From Lacrimispora xylanolytica (GTDB lineage Bacteria; Bacillota; Clostridia; Lachnospirales; Lachnospiraceae), in assembly GCF_026723765.1 (NCBI RefSeq), contig NZ_CP113524.1:831001-895000 (forward strand): a DNA stretch of 64,000 bases. Direction: 5' to 3'. This document shows positions 1-8,661 of the stretch, piece by piece. Every line of letters begins with the position of its first letter. Position 1 is the first letter of the stretch. The notes beneath the pieces were generated by a model, which saw only the letters and a program-made list of their open reading frames with translations, was not told the origin of the DNA and did not search any database. The translations under genes were made by a program, and so were the position numbers.

Positions 1-1
1 C

Positions 2-1630
2 CAGACTCCTTATGTTGCCCTGGTAGATGGTGGAGATGCCATACAGGGTGCCCCCATTGGAACACTTTCTGATGGTGGATATTTAATCGACATTATGAAT
101 AAAGTCGGTTATGATTTCGCGGTTCCAGGCAACCATGAATTTGATTATGGAATGCCCCGTTTTCTGGAGCTGGCAGAAAAGCTAAACTGCGGCTATTACT
201 CCAGCAATTTTATGGATCTTCGGACAGGCTCTGCTGTATTTGCCCCTTATAAGATGTTTACCTATGGAAATACCAAGGTTGCATTTGTAGGAGCCACCAC
301 GCCAGAAAGCTTTACAAAGTCAACTCCAACCTATTTTCAGGATGGAAACGGAACCTACATCTATGGGTTCTGTGAAGATGAAAGCGGTAAAAAGCTCTAT
401 ACCCAGATTCAGGCTTCTGTAGATCATGCAAAAGCAGAAGGTGCAGAAATCGTTGTTTTAGTCGGCCATCTTGGAGAGAACGGAACCACAGACCAGTGGA
501 CCTCTGACAACGTCATTAAAAATACGGCAGGAATTGATGCTGTCATCGACGGTCATTCTCATGAAGTCTACAATAAATACGTAAAGAACAAAGATGGTAA
601 GGACGTGCTTCTTACCCAGACAGGAACAAAACTTAAGAATATCGGCAAGCTTACCATTAAAACAGATGGAACCATGACCAGTGAGATGGTCACCAAGGTA
701 CCAGAAGGAGTTGTTACAAGTACCTATACTGTGAAAAAGGGAGATTCCTTAAGCCGAATTGCGAAAAGAGAATTAGGCTCCTATGACCGTTACCGGGAAA
801 TATATAATTCCAACCGAGCCGTATTAAAGGACCCCAACGTGTTAACCGTCGGTTCTCAGCTTATAATTCCGGCAAAGAGTGCAGTAACAGCCGATGGAAA
901 AGCCATTGATTACGATACAGACCGTTTCATAAAAGCAATCCAGTCCCAGTATAACGAAACCTTAAAAACAGTCATCGGGCGCACGGACACAGAACTTACC
1001 ATTAATAATCCGGCTACGGGAAACCGGGCAGTCAGAAGCGGAGAAACAAATCTTGGAGATCTTTGCGCAGATGCCTACCGCGTGGTGCTTGGAGCTGATA
1101 TCGGCCTTTCAAACGGTGGTGGAGTCAGAGCCAGCATAAAGCCGGGAAATATTACATATAACGATACCCTTACCGTATTCCCCTTTGGAAACATGGGCTG
1201 TGTAGCAGAAGTAAAGGGACAGCAGATAAAGGATGCACTTGAAATGGCTTCCAAGAATTATCCCAAGGAAAGCGGCGGCTTCCTTCAGGTATCCGGTCTT
1301 ACCTATACCATCAATTCTCAGACTCCTTCCAGTGTCCAGGTAGATGAGAAAGGGAACTTCCTTAAGGTAAATGGAGCTTACCGGGTTTCTGATATTATGG
1401 TGGGGGGAACACCTCTTGACGTAAATAAGACCTACACCGTTGCTTCTCATAACTACATGCTGAAATCAGGCGGTGACGGAATGACCATGTTTAAAGGAAG
1501 CAAAATAATCCGTGATGAGGTCATCACTGATGTTGACCTTTTATCCTCCTATATCCGCAATCAGTTAGGCGGAAATGTAGGCAGCGATTATGCAAATCCA
1601 GCAGGCCAAGGCAGAATCACCACAAAGTAA
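2..1630 (+). CDS. 5'-nucleotidase-type metallophosphatase with internal LysM (5' truncated)
   Basis: Secreted or wall-associated metallophosphoesterase of the UshA/5'-nucleotidase family, expected to hydrolyse nucleotide phosphate esters. The reading frame is open from base 2, so the N-terminus and any signal peptide lie outside the window. In visible-residue numbering, GDAIQG (11-16), GNHEFD (43-48), VGHLGENG and DGHSH are the dinuclear-metal motifs. The C-terminal nucleotidase domain follows, with a GGG-x-R motif (SNGGGVRAS). Between the two catalytic parts lies a LysM peptidoglycan-binding module (about residues 242-291, nt 725-874; YTVKKGDSLSRIA to GSQLIIPAK), which is an unusual position. 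A terminator follows directly. The family is certain; the substrate is not. Confidence 0.9.
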   Translation, partial: QTPYVALVDGGDAIQGAPIGTLSDGGYLIDIMNKVGYDFAVPGNHEFDYGMPRFLELAEKLNCGYYSSNFMDLRTGSAVFAPYKMFTYGNTKVAFVGATTPESFTKSTPTYFQDGNGTYIYGFCEDESGKKLYTQIQASVDHAKAEGAEIVVLVGHLGENGTTDQWTSDNVIKNTAGIDAVIDGHSHEVYNKYVKNKDGKDVLLTQTGTKLKNIGKLTIKTDGTMTSEMVTKVPEGVVTSTYTVKKGDSLSRIAKRELGSYDRYREIYNSNRAVLKDPNVLTVGSQLIIPAKSAVTADGKAIDYDTDRFIKAIQSQYNETLKTVIGRTDTELTINNPATGNRAVRSGETNLGDLCADAYRVVLGADIGLSNGGGVRASIKPGNITYNDTLTVFPFGNMGCVAEVKGQQIKDALEMASKNYPKESGGFLQVSGLTYTINSQTPSSVQVDEKGNFLKVNGAYRVSDIMVGGTPLDVNKTYTVASHNYMLKSGGDGMTMFKGSKIIRDEVITDVDLLSSYIRNQLGGNVGSDYANPAGQGRITTK

Positions 1631-1642
1631 ATGTATATAGGC

Positions 1643-1676
1643 AGCCTGTTCCGGTTTGACCGGGACAGGCTTTTTG
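1643..1676 (+). terminator. Rho-independent terminator of the phosphatase gene
   Basis: A GC-rich stem, AGCCTGTTCCGGT paired with ACCGGGACAGGCT around a TTG loop, is followed by a run of five T. It lies 12 bases after the phosphatase stop codon. Confidence 0.9.
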
Positions 1677-1743
1677 CTTGTTTCTTCCCTCCGGAAATGG
1701 TACACTAAAAGGAGAATTCATATATGATTAGGAGATAATTGTT

Positions 1744-2274
1744 ATGCTGTTAAAACACCCGAAGTCCCGATTTGAGGAAATATACCAGGTTTATGAAGAA
1801 GCTTTTCCAGCTATTGAGCGGCGAACCAGAGAGGGACAGGAAAGAGTCTTTGATCATCCTCTTTACCGTATCCGCATCGTGGAAGAAGAGGGAAGGGTTT
1901 TTGCCTTCTTAGGATACTGGGAGCTTTCTGGCTGTATTTTCTTAGAGCATCTTGCCACCTTAAAGCAGTCCAGAGGCAAGGGATATGGAAAACGCCTTGT
2001 GGAGGAGGTTTTAAAAGAGACAGAAAAACCAGTATTTCTTGAGATAGAGCCTGTGACAGAAGCTGACCCAATGACTGGCCGCAGAGCTGGTTTCTATGAA
2101 AGACTAGGGTTTCACTTAAATCCATTTTTCTATGAGCAGATGCCTCTAAAGCCAGAAGACAATCCCCTCAGGCTCATGATCATGAGCTATGGGGGCCCCA
2201 TGACGAAAGAGGAGTTTCTGCCCTATAAAAAGGAAATATATGAAATGGTCTACGGAGTAAAAGTAACGGATTAA
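1744..2274 (+). CDS. GNAT-family N-acetyltransferase
   Basis: A 176-residue protein with the acetyl-CoA-binding GNAT fold. Motif A is visible as SRGKGYGKRLVEEVL near residues 78-92 (the R/Q-x-x-G-x-G/A pattern binding the CoA pyrophosphate), preceded by the strand LEHLATL. The acceptor substrate cannot be told. Transcribed alone: a terminator lies upstream, and an AGGAGA ribosome-binding site precedes the ATG by 8 bases. It is not obviously connected with the motility genes further right. Confidence 0.85.
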   Translation: MLLKHPKSRFEEIYQVYEEAFPAIERRTREGQERVFDHPLYRIRIVEEEGRVFAFLGYWELSGCIFLEHLATLKQSRGKGYGKRLVEEVLKETEKPVFLEIEPVTEADPMTGRRAGFYERLGFHLNPFFYEQMPLKPEDNPLRLMIMSYGGPMTKEEFLPYKKEIYEMVYGVKVTD

Positions 2275-2414
2275 CCCTATCGTTTCACAGAACAAGTCCT
2301 ATCTGCATATACTTAATTTAGCAAATAAAATGGGGGCAGGAATCCGGTTATCTGGAGGGAATAAGGTACGTATAATGAAATATAAGTATGGATCCCCAAA
2401 AGGAGTTGGTCAAA

Positions 2415-3527
2415 GTGAATCGATATAAGGTATGTGTATACGCAATCAGTAAGAATGAAGTAGAATTTGTGGACCGATGGATGGACGCGGTATCAGAAGC
2501 AGATGAAGTGATTGTAACTGATACCGGTTCCACAGATAAAACCGTGGAAAAGCTTCGGCAACGCGGAGCCATTGTTTATGAGGAAACCATTTCTCCCTGG
2601 CGCTTTGATACCGCCAGAAATGTGGCCATGAACCATATTCCAGAAGATGCAGATATCTGCGTTTCCAATGATCTTGATGAAGTATTTGAACCAGGGTGGA
2701 GACAGAAGCTGGAGGCTCAGTGGAAACCGGGACAGACAAGAGCACGCTATTTATTTTCCTTCAGCTGCAATCCTGACGGAAGTCCGAAGAAACAGTTTCC
2801 CATGGAAAAAATTCACGCAAGAAACCATTACAAATGGATTCATCCCGTACATGAAATTTTAGAATACAGCGGGGAAACACCGGAAATATCTGGCTGGATC
2901 AGTGGTATGGTGCTGAATCATTTTCCGGATGAATCGAAACCAAGAAGTCAGTATCTTCCCCTCCTGGAATTATCTGTGGAGGAAAATCCCTTAGATGACA
3001 GAGCCACGTTCTGGCTGGGCAGAGAGTATGTATTTCATGGTCAATATGAGAAAGCAATCAGTACTTTAAAACGTCACCTTTCCCTTCCAACTGCGAAATG
3101 GCTGGAGGAGAGAAGTGCTTCCATGCGTTTTATTGCTCACAGCTTTGAAGAGCTTGGCAATAAAAGAGAAGCAAGGTCCTGGCTTTTTAAAGCGCTTGCT
3201 GAGGACCCTGATGTAAGAGAACCTTATCTGGCCCTTGCAAAAGCCGGATACTTGGAAGGCGACTGGCCCCTTTGCTATGCGATGGCAGAAAAAGGTCTCA
3301 CAATTACAGAGAGCACGGGAAGTTATCTGGTAGATCCAGTGAGCTGGGGCTATGCGTTTTATGATTATTGTGCCATCAGCGGATATCGGATGGGCATGTA
3401 TGAAAAAGCAAGGGAACATGCAAAGAAAGCCCTTTCCATGGATCCTGACAATGCAAGGCTTAAGAGCAATCTTGCCTTAATCGAAGACCGGTGCAAGAAA
3501 GAAACCAGTGAGGAGGTATCCTCATGA
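2415..3527 (+). CDS. Family 2 glycosyltransferase with TPR repeats (copy 1)
   Basis: A GT-A glycosyltransferase domain (KVCVYAISKNE, then VTDTGSTDKT and a DLDEVFEPGW metal-binding segment, residues 5-105) is followed by helical TPR-type repeats to the C-terminus. It probably transfers a sugar from a nucleotide-sugar to a cytoplasmic acceptor. The GTG at 2415 is chosen over the upstream ATG at 2388 because AGGAG (2401-2405) sits 9 bases ahead of it and because it aligns with the start of the neighbouring paralogue; both proteins are then 370 aa. It overlaps the next gene by ATGA. Glycosylation of flagellin or another surface protein is plausible in this context but unproven. Confidence 0.85.
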   Translation: MNRYKVCVYAISKNEVEFVDRWMDAVSEADEVIVTDTGSTDKTVEKLRQRGAIVYEETISPWRFDTARNVAMNHIPEDADICVSNDLDEVFEPGWRQKLEAQWKPGQTRARYLFSFSCNPDGSPKKQFPMEKIHARNHYKWIHPVHEILEYSGETPEISGWISGMVLNHFPDESKPRSQYLPLLELSVEENPLDDRATFWLGREYVFHGQYEKAISTLKRHLSLPTAKWLEERSASMRFIAHSFEELGNKREARSWLFKALAEDPDVREPYLALAKAGYLEGDWPLCYAMAEKGLTITESTGSYLVDPVSWGYAFYDYCAISGYRMGMYEKAREHAKKALSMDPDNARLKSNLALIEDRCKKETSEEVSS

Positions 3528-4636
3528 GCGGATTAAAGATATGTGTCTATGCCATCTGTAAGAATGAAGTTGCCTTTGTGGATCAATGGATGGATTCCAT
3601 GAACGAGGCTGACCTTATTGTTGTGACGGATACAGGTTCTGATGATGGCACCGTAGAGAAGCTTCGGGAAAGAGGCGCTGTGGTTTACGTGGATATCGTA
3701 AAGCCATGGAGATTTGATGTTGCCAGAAACATTTCTCTGGATCACGTTCCGGAAGATGTGGACGTTTGCGTCTGTACAGATTTAGATGAGCTTTTTGAAC
3801 CCGGCTGGAGAAAAAAACTGGAGGAAGCATGGTTAAATCACAAGCCAGTGCACCAGGGAGATATTTCAAAGACCGGCCGTTATCTTTATAACTGGAGCCT
3901 TAAGGCAGACGGAACCCCGGATATTCAGTTCTACTACTTTAAGGTGCATGAGCGTAAGAACTTCCGCTGGAAATGTCCTATCCATGAATTCGTTCAGTAT
4001 GTGGGAACTCAGCCTCTGGAAACCGTATATATCGAAGGTATGGTACTCAACCATCATCCCGATCCTACAAAATCCAGAGGGTCTTATCTGCCCCTTTTAG
4101 AGCTTGCTGTGGAGGAAACGCCTGAGGATGAGCGGATGCGGTATTATCTTGGCAGGGAATATATGTATAAAAGCCAGTGGCAGAAATGCATTGATACCTT
4201 AAATGAGTATCTGAATCTTCCGTCCGCTAACTGGCCGGATGAACGATGTGCAGCCATGCGCTGGATTGCAAGAGCCTATTACCGGCTTGGAAAGACGAAG
4301 GAAGCATACAGCTGGTATTACCGCGCCATAGCCGAGGTACCCACCATGAGGGATCCTTATGTGGAATTTGCAAGAATGTGCTACGAGCTGAAGGACTGGA
4401 CCATGAGCTACTATATGGCAAAGGAAGCATTAAAAATAACAGAAAAATCCAGAACGTTTGTAAATATGGGCTATTCCTGGGATTATACCCCGGATGATCT
4501 TTGCTCCATAGCTGCATACCGTATGGGAATGCTTGATGAGTCCGAAGAGCATGCGAAAAGAGCATTAGAGCATGCCCCGGAGGATGCCCGATTAAAGAAT
4601 AATCTGCAAATGGTAATTGCAACAAAGAAAGGTTAA
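3524..4636 (+). CDS. Family 2 glycosyltransferase with TPR repeats (copy 2)
   Basis: A paralogue of the upstream gene over its full 370 residues: KICVYAICKNE, VTDTGSDDGT and the DLDELFEPGW metal-binding segment, then a TPR-like helical half with PEDARLKNNL at the end. The start codon overlaps the preceding stop (ATGA), so the two are translationally coupled and likely work together, perhaps as sequential transferases. No membrane segment or signal peptide is visible, so it is cytoplasmic. Acceptor and donor sugar cannot be inferred. Confidence 0.85.
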   Translation: MSGLKICVYAICKNEVAFVDQWMDSMNEADLIVVTDTGSDDGTVEKLRERGAVVYVDIVKPWRFDVARNISLDHVPEDVDVCVCTDLDELFEPGWRKKLEEAWLNHKPVHQGDISKTGRYLYNWSLKADGTPDIQFYYFKVHERKNFRWKCPIHEFVQYVGTQPLETVYIEGMVLNHHPDPTKSRGSYLPLLELAVEETPEDERMRYYLGREYMYKSQWQKCIDTLNEYLNLPSANWPDERCAAMRWIARAYYRLGKTKEAYSWYYRAIAEVPTMRDPYVEFARMCYELKDWTMSYYMAKEALKITEKSRTFVNMGYSWDYTPDDLCSIAAYRMGMLDESEEHAKRALEHAPEDARLKNNLQMVIATKKG

Positions 4637-4646
4637 ATCTTTCTTA

Positions 4647-4696
4647 AAATGTGCCTTGAACCCAACAAGCCTTGGGTCAGGGCGCATTTTTTCTTT
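4647..4696 (+). terminator. Terminator of the twin glycosyltransferase operon
   Basis: The stem AATGTGCCTTGAACCCAA pairs with TTGGGTCAGGGCGCATT (one small bulge, G-U pairs allowed) and is followed by TTTTTTCTTTT, just after the second glycosyltransferase. Confidence 0.85.
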
Positions 4697-5047
4697 TGTG
4701 CTATTTGATTGTAAGAGCAGATAATGAATTCCTGCGCTTTCAACTGGTGTGGATTATTGATGGTTATAAAACAGAATAAACCTATATTTTTCGCAGTTTT
4801 TTAGTATCTGTTCTATATTTGTCTGAATTGTGTATTGTAAAGTCTTTTGTGTAAGAAAACAGCTTATATTGATGGTGAAGCTTAAATTATGATACAAGTA
4901 TAGAATTATAATTTTTATAAAAAGATAAAATAAGACATAAAAGTAAAAAGTTATACATTATTACACCAAACTCGCGTTGCACTTGTCAGATATTGGATGT
5001 ATCATAATGAATATTATTAAGTCTATGCAATCATGGAGGAATACATA
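4697..5047. other. AT-rich intergenic region upstream of the chemoreceptor
   Basis: About 350 bases without a convincing reading frame. It is very AT-rich (4780-4990) and presumably holds the chemoreceptor promoter. I found no clear sigma-28 element, no c-di-GMP riboswitch core and no tRNA. The ribosome-binding site GGAGGA (5035-5040) lies at its end. Confidence 0.5.
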
Positions 5048-6787
5048 ATGGAGACGCAAAAGAAGAAACGATTGCAGGTCAGGGGAAAACTGATTTTATT
5101 TGTCAGTGCCATGTTGTTCACTACAATTTTTGTATTAACAGTAATTTCCTACATCAGCTTGGACCGTGCATATCAAAACTGGATTAAGTCCAGTTATGAA
5201 AGCTATGATCAGAATATTAAGACGGCAGTTGAAAATCTTGTCAGTGTATTGGATGACAACTATAAGCGCTATGAAAGCGGTGAGCTTACGGAGCAGCAGG
5301 CGAAAAAGAATGCAGAAAGCATAGTCCGTAATGCCAGATACGATGGAGGAAGCGGTTATTTCTGGGCAGATACGTCGAACGGTCTTTGCGCCGTGCACAT
5401 GAATCCTGAATATGAAGGAAAAGAACGGTTCGATGAGACGGATAAAGCAGGCAATTATTATATCAGAAGCTTTATTGAGAATGGCGCAAAATCAGGAGGC
5501 GGATTTACTGATTTTTATTTCACGAAGCCTGGTCAGGATGGAGTGTACGCAAAGAGAGCCTACACACTCAGATTCGCGCCTTATGACTGGAATATCAGCA
5601 CCGGAAATTACATTGACGATATCAATGACGCGGTGGCTGCTCACCAGAAGGAGAAGCTGATGGAAATGGCTTTCCTTCTTTTGGTTTCGCTTGGGATTTG
5701 CGCAGCAGGCCTTTTCATTCTTACTGGCCGTCTGAGTAAGATTACCGCACCCTTAACCCCTGTTGCTAAACGTCTTAAGCTATTGGCAGAGGGAGATGTT
5801 CATACACCCCCTGTGACCATCAGCGAGACAAAAGATGAGCTGGAAGTCCTCTCAAAGGCAACGGATGAGCTGATAGGACAAATGGCAGAGGTAGTTGCAG
5901 ATATTACCAATCACATGGAGCATATGTCACGGGGAGATATGACCCTTCCTGTGGAAAAAAGATATGCAGGAGATTTTGCACCGATCCATAATTCTCTGAC
6001 TCTTATTTACCAGCAGTTAAACCGGACGCTGAAAATCATACGTCAGTCAGCTGACCAGGTAAATGCAGGTTCTACCCAGGTGGCAGATGCCGCTCAGGCT
6101 CTGGCTGCCGGTGCCACAGAGCAGGCTGGAACCATAGAAGAGCTTTCTTCCTCCATAACAGTGGTTTCCTCTCAGGTAGAGCAGAATACCACTCATATAG
6201 AAGAAGCTGTTGACTATGTGGAGCAGACCGTATCTCGTGTGGAAGAGAGCAATGATAAGATGAAGCAGATGCTAAATGCCATGGATGAAATCAAGATTAC
6301 CTCAGATGAAATAGGAAAGATCACGAAGGACATCGATGGAATTGCTTCCCAGACAAACCTCCTGGCTTTAAATGCTGCGGTGGAAGCTGCCCGGGCAGGC
6401 GAAGCCGGAAAGGGATTTGCTGTGGTAGCTGACGAGGTAAGAAGTCTTGCGGCAAAGGCAGCCGAGGCAGCAAAACGTACAGCACTTCTGGTTGAGAATG
6501 CGACCCGTGCCGTAGAAGACGGACTTACCACGGCAAAAGAAAATGCAGAGCTTCTCTCCGATGCGACCAATCAGGCCAAGCATGTCAAAGAGCTTATGGA
6601 GACGGTAGAGCAGGCTTCCAGGGAGCAGTCAGTGGCTATGGAGCAGGTTACCTCTTCAATTAATCAGATATCCGCTGTGGTGCAAAGCAATGCAGCTACG
6701 GCAGAGCAAAGCTCTGCTTCCAGTGAAGAGCTGTCGGCACAGGCAAATCTGCTGCGTGATGAAGTGGCTAAATTTCACATTCTTTAA
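5048..6787 (+). CDS. Methyl-accepting chemotaxis protein (sCache sensor)
   Basis: A 579-residue transmembrane chemoreceptor feeding CheA/CheW. TM1 is about residues 13-36, followed by an extracellular single-Cache domain (about 36-195, with [13 protein letters not shown] and the [10 protein letters not shown] segment), TM2 (about 205-227), a HAMP linker, and a long MCP signalling coiled coil with the highly conserved hairpin tip ([20 protein letters not shown]). The start at 5048 is preferred over the ATG at 5033 because GGAGG (5035-5039) lies 8 bases upstream of 5048 and inside the longer version. The sCache_2-like domain suggests small organic-acid ligands, but the ligand is unknown. Confidence 0.93.
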   Translation: METQKKKRLQVRGKLILFVSAMLFTTIFVLTVISYISLDRAYQNWIKSSYESYDQNIKTAVENLVSVLDDNYKRYESGELTEQQAKKNAESIVRNARYDGGSGYFWADTSNGLCAVHMNPEYEGKERFDETDKAGNYYIRSFIENGAKSGGGFTDFYFTKPGQDGVYAKRAYTLRFAPYDWNISTGNYIDDINDAVAAHQKEKLMEMAFLLLVSLGICAAGLFILTGRLSKITAPLTPVAKRLKLLAEGDVHTPPVTISETKDELEVLSKATDELIGQMAEVVADITNHMEHMSRGDMTLPVEKRYAGDFAPIHNSLTLIYQQLNRTLKIIRQSADQVNAGSTQVADAAQALAAGATEQAGTIEELSSSITVVSSQVEQNTTHIEEAVDYVEQTVSRVEESNDKMKQMLNAMDEIKITSDEIGKITKDIDGIASQTNLLALNAAVEAARAGEAGKGFAVVADEVRSLAAKAAEAAKRTALLVENATRAVEDGLTTAKENAELLSDATNQAKHVKELMETVEQASREQSVAMEQVTSSINQISAVVQSNAATAEQSSASSEELSAQANLLRDEVAKFHIL

Positions 6788-6933
6788 ATAAGTGAATGAT
6801 TTTACTTCATGGAAAACAGGATTTGTTGTTGGTTTTTCACAATAAATCTAAGAACCGGTTGAATTAAAAACCTGCTTGTGATACCATGAGAGTGGTCAGT
6901 TATTTCTAAATACAACAAGGAGGGTTTTAATAA

Positions 6934-7776
6934 ATGGATATCCGTTACTCAGCAAATCAAAGAGATTTCAAGCGCTACACAACAGAAGAAACAAGAAATG
7001 AATTTTTAATTGAAAATTTATACGTTGCCAATGAAGTGGTAGCTGTATATTCCCATGTAGATCGTATGGTTACATTAGGTTGTATGCCTACAACAGAATC
7101 TGTTTCTATTGACAAAGGTATTGATGTTTGGAAAAATTTTGGTACAAGCTATTTCCTTGAGAGACGTGAGATCGGTATTTTTAATATCGGTGGAGCAGGA
7201 ACCATTGTTGCAGATGGGGAAGAGTTCAAGATGAATTACAAAGACTGCTTATACATCACAAAAGGAACAAAGGAAGTTACCTTCTCCAGTGCAGATGCAG
7301 CAAACCCTGCCAAGTTCTATATGGTAAGTGCACCAGCTCACAAGGCATGCAAAACAACCTTTATTCCTATTGAAAAGGCAGCGAAAAAGCCTCTTGGAGC
7401 AATGGAAACAGCAAACAAGCGTGTCATCAACCAGTTCATTCACCCAGACGTACTGGAAACCTGTCAGCTTTCCATGGGTATGACTGTTTTAGATGCAGGA
7501 AGCGTTTGGAACACCATGCCATCCCACACTCATGAGAGACGTATGGAAATCTATATGTACTTCGAGATTCCGGAGAACAATGTAGTATTCCACATGATGG
7601 GAGAAGGCAATGAAACAAGACATATCGTAATGCAGAATGAGCAGGCAGTGATCAGCCCATCCTGGAGCATCCATTCCGGAGCAGGTACCAGCAATTACAC
7701 CTTCATCTGGGCAATGGGTGGAGAGAATCAGGCATTTGACGATATGGATACCATTCCAACTACTGAATTAAGATAA
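6934..7776 (+). CDS. kduI: 5-dehydro-4-deoxy-D-glucuronate isomerase
   Basis: KduI converts 4-deoxy-L-threo-5-hexosulose uronate to 3-deoxy-D-glycero-2,5-hexodiulosonate in pectin and glycosaminoglycan breakdown. The 280-aa length is typical. The cupin zinc ligands known from the E. coli enzyme are all present with an offset of two: His198, His200, Glu205 (in SHTHERRME) and His247 (in SWSIHSG). A good AAGGAGGG site precedes the ATG. No kduD or uronate-lyase genes are adjacent, so it is metabolically isolated here and monocistronic. Confidence 0.93.
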   Translation: MDIRYSANQRDFKRYTTEETRNEFLIENLYVANEVVAVYSHVDRMVTLGCMPTTESVSIDKGIDVWKNFGTSYFLERREIGIFNIGGAGTIVADGEEFKMNYKDCLYITKGTKEVTFSSADAANPAKFYMVSAPAHKACKTTFIPIEKAAKKPLGAMETANKRVINQFIHPDVLETCQLSMGMTVLDAGSVWNTMPSHTHERRMEIYMYFEIPENNVVFHMMGEGNETRHIVMQNEQAVISPSWSIHSGAGTSNYTFIWAMGGENQAFDDMDTIPTTELR

Positions 7777-7789
7777 TATTTATATATAG

Positions 7790-7823
7790 AAGCAGATGCA
7801 CCTTTGGTGTATCTGCTTTTTTA
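7790..7823 (+). terminator. Terminator of kduI
   Basis: The stem AAGCAGATGCACC pairs with GGTGTATCTGCTT (one mismatch) around a TTT loop and is followed by TTTT. Confidence 0.88.
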
Positions 7824-7983
7824 TGGAATATAACCCTGTAATTGGGGGAATTATTCCATGGACAGTCATTTCTCGCTTATTCGTGTGAAATCTCTGTGAA
7901 AATGTAGAAATTCCTCTTTTCATTTGTTACAATATGCTCAGAAATACATGAAAAGAAAAAGGATCTGATTTCAGGAGGTTGCG

Positions 7984-8661
7984 ATGGAACAGCTAAAAAT
8001 ATTAGTGGTTGATGATGAATCCAGAATGAGAAAGCTGGTAAAGGATTTTTTGAGTGTGAAGGGATTTACCGTAGTAGAGGCTGCCAATGGAGAGGAGGCT
8101 GTGGACGTATTCTTTGAACAGAAAGATATCGTTCTGATTATCCTTGATGTTATGATGCCTAAGATGGACGGTTGGGAAACCCTTAAGACCATCCGCAAAT
8201 ATTCTCAGGTCCCGATTATCATGCTGACGGCAAGAGGAGAAGAAAGAGATGAGCTTCAGGGCTTTGACCTTGGTGTGGATGAATATATCTCAAAGCCTTT
8301 CAGCCCTAAGATTTTAGTTGCAAGAGTAGAGGCCATCTTAAGAAGAAGCAATGCAGTTCCAGCCGATGAGGTGGAGATCGGAGGAATCTGTATTGATAAG
8401 GCTGCCCATCAGGTAACCATTGACGGAACCTACATTGAACTAAGCTTTAAGGAATTTGAACTGTTAGCTTATTTCCTTGAAAATCAGGGAATCGCCCTGT
8501 CCAGGGAAAAGATTTTAAATAATGTATGGAATTACGATTATTTTGGAGATGCCAGAACCATAGATACCCATGTAAAGAAGCTTCGAAGCAAGATGGGGGA
8601 AAAGGGAGATTACATCAAAACCATATGGGGAATGGGATATAAATTTGAGGTGAGTCAATGA
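7984..8661 (+). CDS. OmpR/PhoB-family response regulator
   Basis: A 225-residue two-component regulator. The receiver domain (1-118) has the acidic pair DD10-11, phospho-acceptor Asp55 (ILDVMMP), a conserved Thr (MLTARGEE) and Lys (ISKPF). A winged-helix DNA-binding domain follows (about 130-223; SFKEFELLAYFLENQG, DARTIDTHVKKLRSK). GGAGG sits 8 bases before the ATG. The stop overlaps the histidine-kinase start by ATGA, so the pair is co-translated. The stimulus and targets are unknown; no link to motility is visible. Confidence 0.93.
   Translation: MEQLKILVVDDESRMRKLVKDFLSVKGFTVVEAANGEEAVDVFFEQKDIVLIILDVMMPKMDGWETLKTIRKYSQVPIIMLTARGEERDELQGFDLGVDEYISKPFSPKILVARVEAILRRSNAVPADEVEIGGICIDKAAHQVTIDGTYIELSFKEFELLAYFLENQGIALSREKILNNVWNYDYFGDARTIDTHVKKLRSKMGEKGDYIKTIWGMGYKFEVSQ

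Noticed and set aside
4697..5047. Possible c-di-GMP riboswitch ahead of the chemoreceptor
   Set aside because: No conserved GEMM core (GGCAAACC-type with a matching receptor loop) was found on either strand.
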